Assembly (NCBI GenBank): GCA_019247845.1
Contig: JAFBAL010000023.1
Location: 29,934 to 93,933 of the forward strand
DNA from: Alphaproteobacteria bacterium
GTDB taxonomy: Bacteria; Pseudomonadota; Alphaproteobacteria; Micropepsales; Micropepsaceae
Direction of reading: 5' to 3'
DNA length: 64,000 nucleotides
Shown here one piece after another: positions 45,741 through 53,650 of the stretch (positions are counted from its first letter, which is position 1; each line of letters starts with the position of its first letter). Position numbers and translations under genes: made by a program. A model generated the notes under the pieces. The model was not told the origin of the DNA and made no database searches. It saw nothing but the letters and a program-made list of their open reading frames with translations.

Positions 45741-47065
45741 TTCGGATCCAATCCGTAGGCCCGGGCCAGGATCTGGATGGGATGCTCGGGCTCTTTCTTC
45801 GGCCCCTCGATGTGACCCGCGATGTGCTGCGCCGCCAGCGGGCAGTCGGAGACGATGTGACCGCGCGGCTTCTGGTTCGCGGCGCGGAAGACGGGCTTTC
45901 CCACCTTCACCGCCACCGCATGCGTGGGCTTCACCACGCCGAAGGTGCCGCCATGGCCCGAGCAGCGCTCGATCACGTCGATGGGCGTGTCGGGGATCAT
46001 GCGCAGCATCTCGGCCGCCTTGGGCCCCATGTTCTGCGCGCGCGCGTGGCAGGCCAGATGCACGGTCACGCCTTCGGGCAGGGATTTGAGGCCGTCGGGC
46101 AGGCCTTCCTTTTTCGCGATGTCGACGACGTATTCGTCGATGTCATAGACGTTCTCGGCGACGCGCTTGACGTTGGCGTCGTCGGGCACGATCAGCGCCC
46201 ATTCGAACTTCAGCATCAGCCCGCAGGATGCCGTCGCGGTGACGATGTCGTAGCCCTGATCGATCAGCTTGACGAGCTCGGCCGCGATCTTCTTCGCCTG
46301 GGCCGCCACCTTCTCCATCTGGGCCTGTTCCAGGAACGGCATGCCGCAGCAGCCGGGATAGGCCGCGCGCGTCTCCACGCCCAGATGGTTGAGCACGTCG
46401 CGCGCCGCCATGCCGGTCGACGGCTTGTTGTAGTTGACGAAGCAGGTCGCGAAGAGCGCCGCCTTGCGCTTGCCGTGGGCGGGCGCCGCCGCGTTGATCG
46501 TGCCCGGCGCCGTCTTGTCGGCGCGGATGAAGGTCTGGCTCGCCAACTTCGGAAGCTCCGCGTCGCGGTCGATATGGGCCAGGCTGTCCATCGCCGGACG
46601 CGTCAGCGCGTTGTCCTTCTTGGCGCCCCAATTGACGAGGCCCGACAGCGGCACGGCCATCTTGCCGTTGCGGTCCATCTCGGCCAGCTGGCGCGCGACG
46701 AAATCGGTGTTGCCCTTCTTCGCCTCGGCGACGCGATGGCGCAGCATCAGGTGCGGAAAGTCGAGCTGGAAAGGATGCGGCGGCACGTAAGGGCACTTGG
46801 TCATGAAGCACATGTCGCAGAGCGTGCAGGCCTCGCTGACCTTGATGAAGTCTTCCGACTTCACGCCGTGAACTTCGTCGGGGCTCGCATCGACCATGTC
46901 GAAGAGCCGTGGAAACGAGTCGCAGAGATTGAAGCAGCGCCGGCAGCCGTGGCAGATGTCGAAGACGCGGCGCATCTCGGCGTCGAGCTTCTCAGGATCG
47001 GTGAAGTCCGGATCCTGCCACGCGATCGGGTGACGCGTCGGCGCGTCGAGGCTGCCTTCCTTCAT
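45737..47065 (-). CDS. heterodisulfide-reductase-like two-cluster Fe-S protein
   Basis: 442 residues. N-terminal bacterial ferredoxin-type clusters: CHGCRRCFNLC and CTLCDMCFMTKCP, each C-x2-C-x2-C-x3-C plus a distant CP. The C-terminal half carries two CCG domains (AYPGCCGMP and CSGHGG regions, with Cys pairs before each), the fold of GlpC and HdrB. It should pass electrons between a donor and rubrerythrin or another partner. It has no convincing Shine-Dalgarno: a hairpin/repeat cluster fills the gap to the upstream rubrerythrin gene. Confidence 0.9.
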   Translation of the reverse strand: MKEGSLDAPTRHPIAWQDPDFTDPEKLDAEMRRVFDICHGCRRCFNLCDSFPRLFDMVDASPDEVHGVKSEDFIKVSEACTLCDMCFMTKCPYVPPHPFQLDFPHLMLRHRVAEAKKGNTDFVARQLAEMDRNGKMAVPLSGLVNWGAKKDNALTRPAMDSLAHIDRDAELPKLASQTFIRADKTAPGTINAAAPAHGKRKAALFATCFVNYNKPSTGMAARDVLNHLGVETRAAYPGCCGMPFLEQAQMEKVAAQAKKIAAELVKLIDQGYDIVTATASCGLMLKFEWALIVPDDANVKRVAENVYDIDEYVVDIAKKEGLPDGLKSLPEGVTVHLACHARAQNMGPKAAEMLRMIPDTPIDVIERCSGHGGTFGVVKPTHAVAVKVGKPVFRAANQKPRGHIVSDCPLAAQHIAGHIEGPKKEPEHPIQILARAYGLDPK

Positions 47066-47079
47066 GGGGAGTAGTGAGC

Positions 47080-47122
47080 AGGCAATAGGCAGCGGCCTAT
47101 TGCCTACTGCCTATTGCCTACT
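47080..47122. repeat. intercistronic stem plus 13-bp direct repeat
   Basis: AGGCAATAGG (47080-47089) pairs exactly with CCTATTGCCT (47096-47105) around a 6-base loop. CCTATTGCCTACT occurs at 47096-47108 and again at 47110-47122, a 14-base period. It lies between rubrerythrin and the Fe-S gene and could act as an mRNA processing, stability or attenuation element. Confidence 0.6.
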
Positions 47123-47129
47123 TCCTTTC

Positions 47130-47552
47130 TTATTTGCCGAGCGTGTCCAGCGCCTTCTGGAACCGGCCGGCATGGCTCTTCTCGGCCTTGGCCAGGGTCT
47201 CGAACCACTCGGCGATCTCGTCGAAGCCTTCGTCGCGCGCCGTCTTGGCCATGCCCGGATACATGTCGGTGTATTCGTGCGTCTCGCCGGCGATGGAGGC
47301 CTTGAGGTTCAGCGAGGTGTCGCCGATCGGCTCTCCGGTCGCGGGATCGCCCACGGCCTCGAGATATTCCAGATGGCCGTGTGCGTGGCCGGTCTCGCCC
47401 TCGGCGGTCGAGCGGAACACGGCGGAGACGTCGTTATAGCCTTCGACGTCGGCCTTCTGCGCGAAATAGAGGTAGCGGCGGTTGGCCTGGCTTTCGCCGG
47501 CGAAGGCGTCGCGGAGGTTCTGGGCGGTCTTGCTGTCCTTGAGGTCGGCCAT
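47130..47552 (-). CDS. rubrerythrin (diiron domain only)
   Basis: 140 residues. Four-helix ferritin-like bundle with Glu/His ligands: [24 protein letters not shown] and [10 protein letters not shown]. There is no C-terminal rubredoxin domain, so an external electron donor is required; the downstream Fe-S protein is the obvious candidate. Rubrerythrins reduce hydrogen peroxide. AAGGAAA precedes the ATG at 47552. An Irr-box-like palindrome 74-90 bases upstream suggests iron- or haem-dependent control. Confidence 0.92.
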   Translation of the reverse strand: MADLKDSKTAQNLRDAFAGESQANRRYLYFAQKADVEGYNDVSAVFRSTAEGETGHAHGHLEYLEAVGDPATGEPIGDTSLNLKASIAGETHEYTDMYPGMAKTARDEGFDEIAEWFETLAKAEKSHAGRFQKALDTLGK

Positions 47553-47625
47553 CTCGTGTTTCCTTCGTCAGACTGGGGCGTTGTTCCAAGCTGAGAATGC
47601 GTCCGGGCGGCGCTCAAGTCAACAG

Positions 47626-47642
47626 TTTGGAATGGTTCTAAA
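47626..47642. promoter_or_regulatory. Irr-box-like (ICE) operator upstream of rubrerythrin
   Basis: TTTGGAA-TGG-TTCTAAA matches the 7-3-7 palindrome TTTAGAA-N3-TTCTAAA described for Irr in alphaproteobacteria, with one mismatch in the left arm. It is in the 119-base gap between irr and rubrerythrin. From memory of the consensus, not a motif scan. Confidence 0.6.
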
Positions 47643-47671
47643 GAGGAAAATTTGCCCCGGATGGGACCCGT

Positions 47672-48124
47672 TCAAGCGCGGCGCACGCGGATGACGACGT
47701 CGACGCGCTCGATCTCGGTGCCGCGCGGCGGGGCAGGGACGCCTGCGACCGCGATGGTCTCGCCGGGGATGTCGATCAGCCGGCCCTCGTCCTCGCAATA
47801 GAAATGCTGATGGTTGCCGATATTGGTGTCGAAATAGGAGCGCGAGGCGTCGACCATGACCTGGCGCAGCAGTCCCGCTTCCGTGAACTGATGCAAGGTG
47901 TTGTAGACCGTGGCCAACGACACTTTTATTCCGGCGTGCTGCGCCTCGGCATGCAGGCTCTCGGCCGTCAGGTGCCGGTCGCCGTCCTGGAACAGAAGGC
48001 CAGCGAGCTCCAGGCGCTGGCGCGTGGGGCGCAAGCCAGCCAGACGGAGCCGCTCCGCCGCCCTTTCGCCGTCATTCACTTGGGGTTTACGCCGCATCGC
48101 TCCGGTCCCGAAAGCCCCTTGCAT
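47672..48124 (-). CDS. irr: iron response regulator Irr (Fur family)
   Basis: About 150 residues (ATG 48124; GTG 48133 and ATG 48097 also possible). Helix-turn-helix LRPTRQRLELAGLLF and LATVYNTLHQFTEAGLLRQV followed by DASRSYFDTNIGNHQHFYCEDEGRLIDIP is diagnostic of Irr, which differs from Fur in the metal site. Irr represses or activates iron- and haem-related genes when haem is low and is degraded when haem is plentiful. The N-terminal haem-regulatory motif GCPW seen in Bradyrhizobium is absent. A 10-bp-arm palindrome lies between it and fabA. Confidence 0.92.
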   Translation of the reverse strand: MQGAFGTGAMRRKPQVNDGERAAERLRLAGLRPTRQRLELAGLLFQDGDRHLTAESLHAEAQHAGIKVSLATVYNTLHQFTEAGLLRQVMVDASRSYFDTNIGNHQHFYCEDEGRLIDIPGETIAVAGVPAPPRGTEIERVDVVIRVRRA

Positions 48125-48166
48125 GGCTGACACTCGCGCCGCATCTTTGCTAGGATGGCTTACCGC

Positions 48167-48189
48167 TTTGTTAGAACGTTTCTAACAAA
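48167..48189. promoter_or_regulatory. Irr-box-like palindrome between irr and fabA
   Basis: TTTGTTAGAA-CGT-TTCTAACAAA is a perfect inverted repeat with 10-base arms. Its core TTAGAA-N3-TTCTAA fits the Irr box. It is 42 bases from the irr start and 46 from the fabA start, so it may control irr itself, fabA, or both. Confidence 0.65.
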
Positions 48190-48235
48190 CGCAGATTGGC
48201 TCAAGCCCCGCCCATGTCAAGAGGCGGGCGGAAGG

Positions 48236-48808
48236 ATGCGTAAATTGGACACCCCCAACCCGGCTCGTAAATCCAGCTTCGACCTGCAGGGCCTGCTCGC
48301 CTGCGCCCGCGGCGAGCTTTTCGGCCCCGGCAATCCGCAGCTCCCGCTGCCGCCGATGCTGATGTTCGACCGCATCACCAAGATCTCCGACACCGGCGGC
48401 AGCCACGGCAAGGGCGAGATCGAGGCCGAGCTCGACGTGAATCCGAACCTGTGGTTCTTCAAGTGCCACTTCGTCGGCGATCCCGTCATGCCCGGCTGTC
48501 TCGGCCTGGACGCGATGTGGCAGATGCTGGGCTTCTTCCTCGGCTGGCTCGGGGGGCTCGGCAAGGGCCGCGCGCTCGGCGTCGGCGAGGTGAAGTTCAC
48601 CGGCATGGTGTTGCCCACCGCCAAGAAGGTTCAGTATTACATCGATCTGAAGCGCGTGATCATGCGCAAGCTGGTGCTCGGCATCGCCGACGGCATCGTC
48701 AAGGTCGACGGCAAGACGATCTTCGAGGCCAAGGACCTGCGCGTCGGCCTGTTCATGGAAGCCGCGAACGCGCTGGCGGAGCAGGGCGGCGTGGTGCAGC
48801 CCGCGTAA
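48236..48808 (+). CDS. fabA: 3-hydroxydecanoyl-ACP dehydratase/isomerase
   Basis: 190 residues from ATG 48236. Hot-dog fold enzyme that dehydrates 3-hydroxydecanoyl-ACP and isomerises the trans-2 to the cis-3 double bond, the branch point of anaerobic unsaturated fatty acid synthesis. Catalytic His78 in [13 protein letters not shown] and Asp92 in LGLDAMWQ align with E. coli H70 and D84. The pairing with fabB downstream identifies FabA rather than FabZ. Divergent from irr across a palindrome. Confidence 0.94.
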   Translation: MRKLDTPNPARKSSFDLQGLLACARGELFGPGNPQLPLPPMLMFDRITKISDTGGSHGKGEIEAELDVNPNLWFFKCHFVGDPVMPGCLGLDAMWQMLGFFLGWLGGLGKGRALGVGEVKFTGMVLPTAKKVQYYIDLKRVIMRKLVLGIADGIVKVDGKTIFEAKDLRVGLFMEAANALAEQGGVVQPA

Positions 48809-49050
48809 TGCTGCTGGCGGCCGGCTTCGTCGTCCTCGCGCTTCAGGAAATCGAAACGCAGATCGTGGCGTCGTCTCAGGATCCACCGCGCATCCACGGC
48901 TGGAGCGAGGGCTCGCTGACGATTTCCTTCACGGAGCCGCACAGGGGTGCCGACGCGGTGCGTCTGGATTTTTCGGCCGAGCCTCTGGGTAGGATGCGCA
49001 GATGCTGGTGTCGACCCAGGATTGGCGTGCCGATGTCGGTCCTTACCTGA
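48808..49050 (+). CDS. small open frame overlapping the fabA stop
   Basis: 80 codons beginning [18 protein letters not shown]. The ATG overlaps the fabA stop (TAATG), so translation could be coupled. Codon use is like the neighbours up to about 48990, after which the reading becomes Cys- and Arg-rich and looks non-coding. It overlaps the next small frame. No family was recognised. It may be the 5' part of a frameshifted gene. Confidence 0.4.
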   Translation: MLLAAGFVVLALQEIETQIVASSQDPPRIHGWSEGSLTISFTEPHRGADAVRLDFSAEPLGRMRRCWCRPRIGVPMSVLT

Positions 49051-49277
49051 AGGATGCGACTGTCGCTTTTCCTTGGCGCGCCGTTGCCGTGGTCGATACG
49101 TGGAACCCGGATGACCATATCCGGACGCTGATCCTCGAAATGCCCTTTCTAGACGCCACGACGGGCGTTGGTGACTGGAAATCGCATTGTTTCACCGTCG
49201 AGCTGGTGCTGGAGAGCGGCAAGCTGGCGGAAGAGCCCAGGAACTTCGATGCAGACAGAAGCCGCTGCGCGCAATAA
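49002..49277 (+). CDS. small open frame before fabB
   Basis: 91 codons beginning MLVSTQDWRADVGPYLKDA. High-GC codon use is kept to the end, which suggests real coding. It is preceded in its own frame by a TAG at 48990. Together with the upstream frame it could represent one gene of about 155 codons broken by a single frameshift near 48990-49000, or two small genes. No recognised domain. It sits 34 bases before fabB. Confidence 0.45.
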   Translation: MLVSTQDWRADVGPYLKDATVAFPWRAVAVVDTWNPDDHIRTLILEMPFLDATTGVGDWKSHCFTVELVLESGKLAEEPRNFDADRSRCAQ

Positions 49278-49310
49278 GCTGCCGCAAAACAGAACAAGCA
49301 TAGCGAGGCA

Positions 49311-50531
49311 ATGAAAAGAGTCGTCGTCACCGGGCTGGGCATCGTCTCCTCTCTCGGCAACAACAGCCAGGAGGTCGTGGCCTCCCTGCGCGAGGCGAAG
49401 TCGGGCATCGTCGCGGCCGAGGATTACGTGCGCCTCGGCTTCCGCTCCCAGGTGCATGGAAGTCTCAAGATCGACCTCGACCAGGTCGTCGACCGGCGCG
49501 CGCGCCGCTTCCAGGGCGACGGCGCCGGCTATTGCTGGGTGGCGATGAACCAGGCGATCCAGGACGCGGGGCTCGAGGAGAAGGACATCTCCAACCCGCG
49601 CACCGGCCTGATCGTAGGCTCGGGCGGTCCCTCGACGAAAGCGATCGTCGGCGCGGCCGACATCACGCGCCAAAACACCTCGCCCAAGCGCGTCGGTCCC
49701 TTTGCGGTGCCCAAGGCGATGTCGTCGACCTGCTCGGCGAATCTCTCGACCTGGTTCAAGACCAAGGGCGTGAACTATTCGATCTCGTCGGCCTGCTCGA
49801 CCTCGGCGAACTGCATCGGCAACGCCTATGAGATGATCCAGTGGGGCAAGCAGGACATGATGTTCGCCGGCGGCGGCGAGGAGCTCGACTGGACCTTGTC
49901 CGAGCTGTTCGACGCCATGGGCGCGATGTCGTCCAAGTACAATGCGACGGCGGAGAAGGCCAGCCGCGCCTATGACAAGAACCGCGACGGCTTCGTGATC
50001 TCGGGCGGCGGCGGCATATTGGTGCTTGAGGAGCTCGAGCACGCCAAAGCCCGCGGCGCGAAAATCTGGGCCGAGATGGTCGGCTATGGCGCGACCGCCG
50101 ACGGCGCCGACATGGTGGCGCCGTCGGGCGAAGGCGCGGTGCGCTGCATGCGCATGGCCATCGAAGGCTTGGGCGCCATCGACTACATCAATCCGCACGC
50201 GACCTCGACCCCGGTGGGCGACATTCCGGAGATCGAGGCGATCAAGGAAGTCTTCGGGCTGGACAAGATGCCGCCGATCAGCGCGACCAAGTCGCTCTCC
50301 GGCCACAGCCAGGGCGCGGCCGGCGTGCACGAGGCGGTCTACACGCTCTTGATGATGCGCCACGGCTTCGTCGCCGAAAGCGCCAATATCGAAGAGATCG
50401 ACCCCGCCGTCGCGAACGCCAACATCGTCCGCAAGCGCATCGACAACGCCAGGATCGAGCGGGCGATGTCCAACAGCTTCGGCTTCGGCGGCACCAACGC
50501 CTCGCTGGTCTTCCAGCGGTACGATGCGTGA
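49311..50531 (+). CDS. fabB: beta-ketoacyl-ACP synthase I
   Basis: 406 residues, a KAS I condensing enzyme that elongates unsaturated acyl-ACPs made by FabA. Active-site Cys162 in SSACSTS, His in NPHATSTP and His in LSGHSQGA, plus the C-terminal [12 protein letters not shown]. The SSACSTS context and pairing with fabA support FabB rather than FabF. GAGG precedes the ATG. fabI follows 48 bases later on the same strand. Confidence 0.94.
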   Translation: MKRVVVTGLGIVSSLGNNSQEVVASLREAKSGIVAAEDYVRLGFRSQVHGSLKIDLDQVVDRRARRFQGDGAGYCWVAMNQAIQDAGLEEKDISNPRTGLIVGSGGPSTKAIVGAADITRQNTSPKRVGPFAVPKAMSSTCSANLSTWFKTKGVNYSISSACSTSANCIGNAYEMIQWGKQDMMFAGGGEELDWTLSELFDAMGAMSSKYNATAEKASRAYDKNRDGFVISGGGGILVLEELEHAKARGAKIWAEMVGYGATADGADMVAPSGEGAVRCMRMAIEGLGAIDYINPHATSTPVGDIPEIEAIKEVFGLDKMPPISATKSLSGHSQGAAGVHEAVYTLLMMRHGFVAESANIEEIDPAVANANIVRKRIDNARIERAMSNSFGFGGTNASLVFQRYDA

Positions 50532-50579
50532 ATAAGAGACATCAGGACGGCCGGGCGCCGTCCCGAAACGAGACAGACC

Positions 50580-51458
50580 ATGGCTGAAAATGGCGCGCTG
50601 ATGAAGGGCAAGCGGGGCTTGGTGATGGGGGTCGCCAACGACCATTCCATCGCCTGGGGCATCGCGAGCATGCTCAAGCGCCACGGCGCCGAGCTCGCCT
50701 TCACCTATCAGGGCGAGGCTCAGGCCAAGCGGCTCCGCCGTCTGATCAACGGAAATTCGACCCTGATGATGCCGGGCGACGTCGAGCGCGACGACGACCT
50801 CGACCGGGCCTTCGACACGCTCAAGAAGGAATGGGGCGGCATGGACTTCCTGGTCCATGCCATCGCCTATTCCGACAAGAACGAGCTGACGGGCCGCTAT
50901 GTCGACACGAGCCGCGCCAACTTCGCCAAATCGCTCGATATCTCCTGCTATTCGTTCACCGCGGTCGCCAACCGTGCCTCGCATCTGATGACGCCGCCGT
51001 CGAAGGGCGGCAGCGGCGGATCGCTGGTGACGCTCACCTATCTGGGCGCCAGCCGCGTCATGCCGAACTACAACGTCATGGGCGTGGCCAAGGCGGCGCT
51101 GGAGGCGTCGGTGCGCTATCTCGCCGCCGACCTCGGTCGTGACGGCATCCGCGTCAATGCGATCTCGGCCGGGCCGATGCGCACCTTGGCCGGCTCGGCG
51201 GTGGGCGACGCCCGCACCGTCTTCAAATGGAACAAGTCCAACGCGCCGCTCAAGAAAACCATCGAGCTCGACCATGTCGGCGGCGCGGCATTGTATTTGC
51301 TTAGCGATCTCTCGGGCGGCGTCACGGGTGAAGTCCACTTCGTCGACGCCGGCTACAACATCGTGGGCATGCCGCCCACCGCCGATCTCAAGGGCTGGAC
51401 CCCGCCCGAGACCGGCGCTGCCGAGGGAGACGCGGGCCATGAGCAGGCGGACGCTTGA
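50580..51458 (+). CDS. fabI: enoyl-ACP reductase (NADH)
   Basis: 292 residues, an SDR-type enoyl-ACP reductase that completes each elongation cycle. NAD-binding VMGVANDHSIAWG replaces the usual TGxxxGxG, and the FabI active-site pair Tyr-x6-Lys is seen in NYNVMGVAKAAL. The C-terminal tail (TPPETGAAEGDAGH) is longer than in E. coli. The DUF4893 gene starts 20 bases before its stop. Confidence 0.94.
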   Translation: MAENGALMKGKRGLVMGVANDHSIAWGIASMLKRHGAELAFTYQGEAQAKRLRRLINGNSTLMMPGDVERDDDLDRAFDTLKKEWGGMDFLVHAIAYSDKNELTGRYVDTSRANFAKSLDISCYSFTAVANRASHLMTPPSKGGSGGSLVTLTYLGASRVMPNYNVMGVAKAALEASVRYLAADLGRDGIRVNAISAGPMRTLAGSAVGDARTVFKWNKSNAPLKKTIELDHVGGAALYLLSDLSGGVTGEVHFVDAGYNIVGMPPTADLKGWTPPETGAAEGDAGHEQADA

Positions 51459-52002
51459 AGCATTCGTGATCGCGGCTGTGCTTGCCGTGCCGGCGGCGGC
51501 CGAGGCCGGCTGGCAGGATCGCGCGACCTCCTTCGACCAGGGACGATTGGCGCGGCTCGGCGAAGCGCGCGCACAGGGCTTGGCCGAATCCGGCGGCGTC
51601 GCGGGCGACGTGCTGAATGCGCCGGTCACCGGCGGCTCGGTCGCGGGCGACTGGCGCTGCCGCACCATCAAGCTCGGCGGCATGACGCCGTCGCGCGTCT
51701 ATGGCTGGTTCCGCTGCCGCATCACCGATCGCGGCGGCGTGCTCGCCTTCGAGAAAGTGAGCGGCACGCAGCGCATGGCGGGGCTGCTCTATCCCGAAGG
51801 CGAAGGCTACGTCTATCTCGGCGCCTCGTGGGTGAAAGGCGAGCCGCCGCACCGTTATTCCGGCAACGAGGCCTCGCTCGGCGCGCGCGCCACGCCCGAC
51901 GACCAAGTGGGCGTGCTGCATGCGACCGCGGCCGGCGCGCGTATCGAGATGCCGTTTCCGGTGCAGGAATCCACCTTCGACGTGATCGAGCTCCGGCGTT
52001 GA
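51439..52002 (+). CDS. DUF4893 exported protein
   Basis: 187 residues with a signal peptide (MSRRTLEAFVIAAVLAVPAAAEA). Conserved WQDRATSFDQGRLARLGEA, the DWRCRTIKLGG segment and VYGWFRCRI, followed by a beta-rich C-terminal half, match DUF4893. The function is unknown. It overlaps fabI by 20 bases, so it is probably expressed with the fatty acid genes. Confidence 0.85.
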   Translation: MSRRTLEAFVIAAVLAVPAAAEAGWQDRATSFDQGRLARLGEARAQGLAESGGVAGDVLNAPVTGGSVAGDWRCRTIKLGGMTPSRVYGWFRCRITDRGGVLAFEKVSGTQRMAGLLYPEGEGYVYLGASWVKGEPPHRYSGNEASLGARATPDDQVGVLHATAAGARIEMPFPVQESTFDVIELRR

Positions 52003-52075
52003 CTTTCCCCGGTGCGGCGCCTACATCGCCGTCTTCCGAGGGTTTTATGCCAGAGATTGTCTCCATCCACTGACC

Positions 52076-52089
52076 GCCGGTTCGCCGGC
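52076..52089. terminator. UUCG-tetraloop hairpin upstream of the toxin-like operon
   Basis: GCCGG-TTCG-CCGGC, a short stem with a stabilising UUCG loop, lies 74 bases after the DUF4893 stop. It has no U-tract, so it may be only a weak or Rho-dependent transcript end separating the two operons. Confidence 0.35.
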
Positions 52090-52163
52090 ACACGACACGC
52101 CTGACGCGTCGCGCTTTCGCGCGCGCCGCACGGCGGAGTTCAGTGCGATGAAAGACGACACAG

Positions 52164-52418
52164 GTGAACATCTCGAAACTGGAGCAGCGCGTGCTGCACT
52201 GCCTGGCGCAGGGCGGCCGCATTCAACATGTCTGGCGCGACAACCGGATCGCCGAAGTGGATTGCTGGAACCGCGACGGCTGCCGCCTCGCGGACCTGAC
52301 GCTCGACCTCTTCAAGAAATTGAAGCGGCGCGGGCTGATCGAAAGCCGGGGCGGAATGCCCTATCGCATCTCGCGGCTGGGCCTTGCCTCGGTGCGTGCC
52401 CAGTCGGACAATCGGTGA
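52164..52418 (+). CDS. yjhX: YjhX/TopAI-family toxin
   Basis: 84 residues starting at GTG 52164. The sequence follows the YjhX family closely from end to end: MNISKLEQRVLHCLAQGGRI at the N-terminus, a D-C-W-N-R-D-G segment, LFKKLKRRGLIESRGGMPYRI and the ending GLASVRAQSDNR. E. coli YjhX (85 residues), also called TopAI, inhibits topoisomerase I. Here it is followed after three bases by a GNAT gene, as E. coli yjhX is followed by the antitoxin yjhQ. It begins a four-gene coupled operon. Confidence 0.88.
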   Translation: MNISKLEQRVLHCLAQGGRIQHVWRDNRIAEVDCWNRDGCRLADLTLDLFKKLKRRGLIESRGGMPYRISRLGLASVRAQSDNR

Positions 52419-52421
52419 GAT

Positions 52422-52907
52422 ATGACGATCCATTTGCGAAGGGCCGGGGCGGCCGACATTGCCTTCATCATGGCGTGCGAGCGCCGGCCGGATTACGAGC
52501 GCTTCGTCGGGCGCTGGCCGGAAGAGAAGCATCGCGCGCGCATGGAGGACCCCGAGTTCCGTTATCTCGTGGCGGAGGATGGGGTGCGCGATCTCGGCTT
52601 CGCCATCCTGCACGAGACCTGGATGCGGCCCCAGAACCTCTATCTGAAACGCATCGTGGTGCATGACGCGCAGCAAGGTCACGGCAAGCGCGTGCTGGCG
52701 GCGCTCACGGACTGGGTCTTCGCCAACACCGACGCGCATCGTTTCTGGCTCGAAGTGGTGGAGACCAATCCCCGTGCGCGGCACGTCTATGCGTCGTCGG
52801 GCTGGACCGAGGAAGGCATGGTGCGCGAGGGTTATTTCGACGACGCCAGAGGCAGGCGCGGCTCCTTCGTGCAGATGTCGATCCTGAAAAGCGAGTGGCC
52901 CAGATGA
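52422..52907 (+). CDS. GNAT N-acetyltransferase (candidate YjhQ-like antitoxin)
   Basis: 161 residues. GNAT fold: MTIHLRRAGAADIAFIMACE, the acetyl-CoA pyrophosphate loop in VVHDAQQGHGKRVLAAL (a variant of Q/RxxGxG/A), and the final YASSGWTEEGMVREGYF. Its position directly after yjhX suggests it is the counterpart of YjhQ, a predicted acetyltransferase that neutralises TopAI. Sequence similarity to YjhQ cannot be judged here. Its stop overlaps the next start (ATGA). Confidence 0.85.
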   Translation: MTIHLRRAGAADIAFIMACERRPDYERFVGRWPEEKHRARMEDPEFRYLVAEDGVRDLGFAILHETWMRPQNLYLKRIVVHDAQQGHGKRVLAALTDWVFANTDAHRFWLEVVETNPRARHVYASSGWTEEGMVREGYFDDARGRRGSFVQMSILKSEWPR

Positions 52908-53650
52908 AGCTCAACCAGGTGACCGCGCCGGCCGTGGATCTCGACCGATCCATCGCGTTCTACACGACGCTGGGCTTCAAGATGATCGTGAAGAACGACC
53001 ACTATGCGCGCTTCGAGATCGGCGACGGCGCGTCGACCTTCTCGCTGCATCTGGGCGAGCCCGCGGGCAACGGACCGCAGCTCTATTTCGAATGCGACGA
53101 TCTCGACGCACGCGTGGCGGAGCTGAAGGCGAAGGGCGTGGTCTTCGACGGCGAGCCCGTCGACCAGAGCTGGCTGTGGCGCGAGGCCTGGTTCAGCGAT
53201 CCGGCGGGCAACAGGCTCTGTCTCTATTTCGCGGGCGAGAACCGGCGTTTTCCGCCGTGGCGGCTGAAGGAGAGGATGATGTCCGGCACGTCCAAGACGC
53301 CGCTCAAGACCAAGCTCGGCATCAAGGACGGCCTGCGGGTTTTGGCGATGGGCGCGCCGAAGGGCTATGCCTTCGCGACGGTCGCCAACGGTCCGGCGGA
53401 TGTCGTGCATCTCTTCGTGACCTCGCTCGCCGAGCTGGACAGACAGCTTCCCAAGGCGCGCAAGGCGATGACGACCGGCGGCATGCTGTGGGTGTCGTGG
53501 TACAAGAAAGCGGCGAAGATTCCGACCGACGTGACCGAAGACGCCATCCGCGAACGCGCCCTGGCGACCGACCTGGTCGACGTGAAGGTCTGCGCCGTCG
53601 ACGACAAATGGTCGGGCCTCAAGCTGGTGGTCAGGAGAGAGTTGCGATGA
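52904..53650 (+). CDS. VOC (glyoxalase-like) domain fused to DUF3052
   Basis: 248 residues. Residues 1-120 form a VOC/bleomycin-resistance-type domain (MKLNQVTAPAVDLDRSIAFY, LYFECDDLDARVAELKAKG, WFSDPAGNRLCLYF). Residues 125-248 match DUF3052 (TKLGIKDGLRVLAMGAPKGY, MLWVSWYKKAAKIPTDVTED). The two are normally separate proteins. A strong internal AAGGAGAGG at 53268-53275 precedes in-frame ATG codons at 53276 and 53279, so the DUF3052 part may also be made alone (about 123 residues). It overlaps both neighbours by ATGA. Confidence 0.85.
   Translation: MKLNQVTAPAVDLDRSIAFYTTLGFKMIVKNDHYARFEIGDGASTFSLHLGEPAGNGPQLYFECDDLDARVAELKAKGVVFDGEPVDQSWLWREAWFSDPAGNRLCLYFAGENRRFPPWRLKERMMSGTSKTPLKTKLGIKDGLRVLAMGAPKGYAFATVANGPADVVHLFVTSLAELDRQLPKARKAMTTGGMLWVSWYKKAAKIPTDVTEDAIRERALATDLVDVKVCAVDDKWSGLKLVVRRELR

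Noticed and set aside
52047..52073. An eight-codon frame (MPEIVSIH) with GAGGG upstream before yjhX
   Set aside because: Possible leader peptide, but there is no regulatory codon run or alternative hairpin pair to support attenuation.
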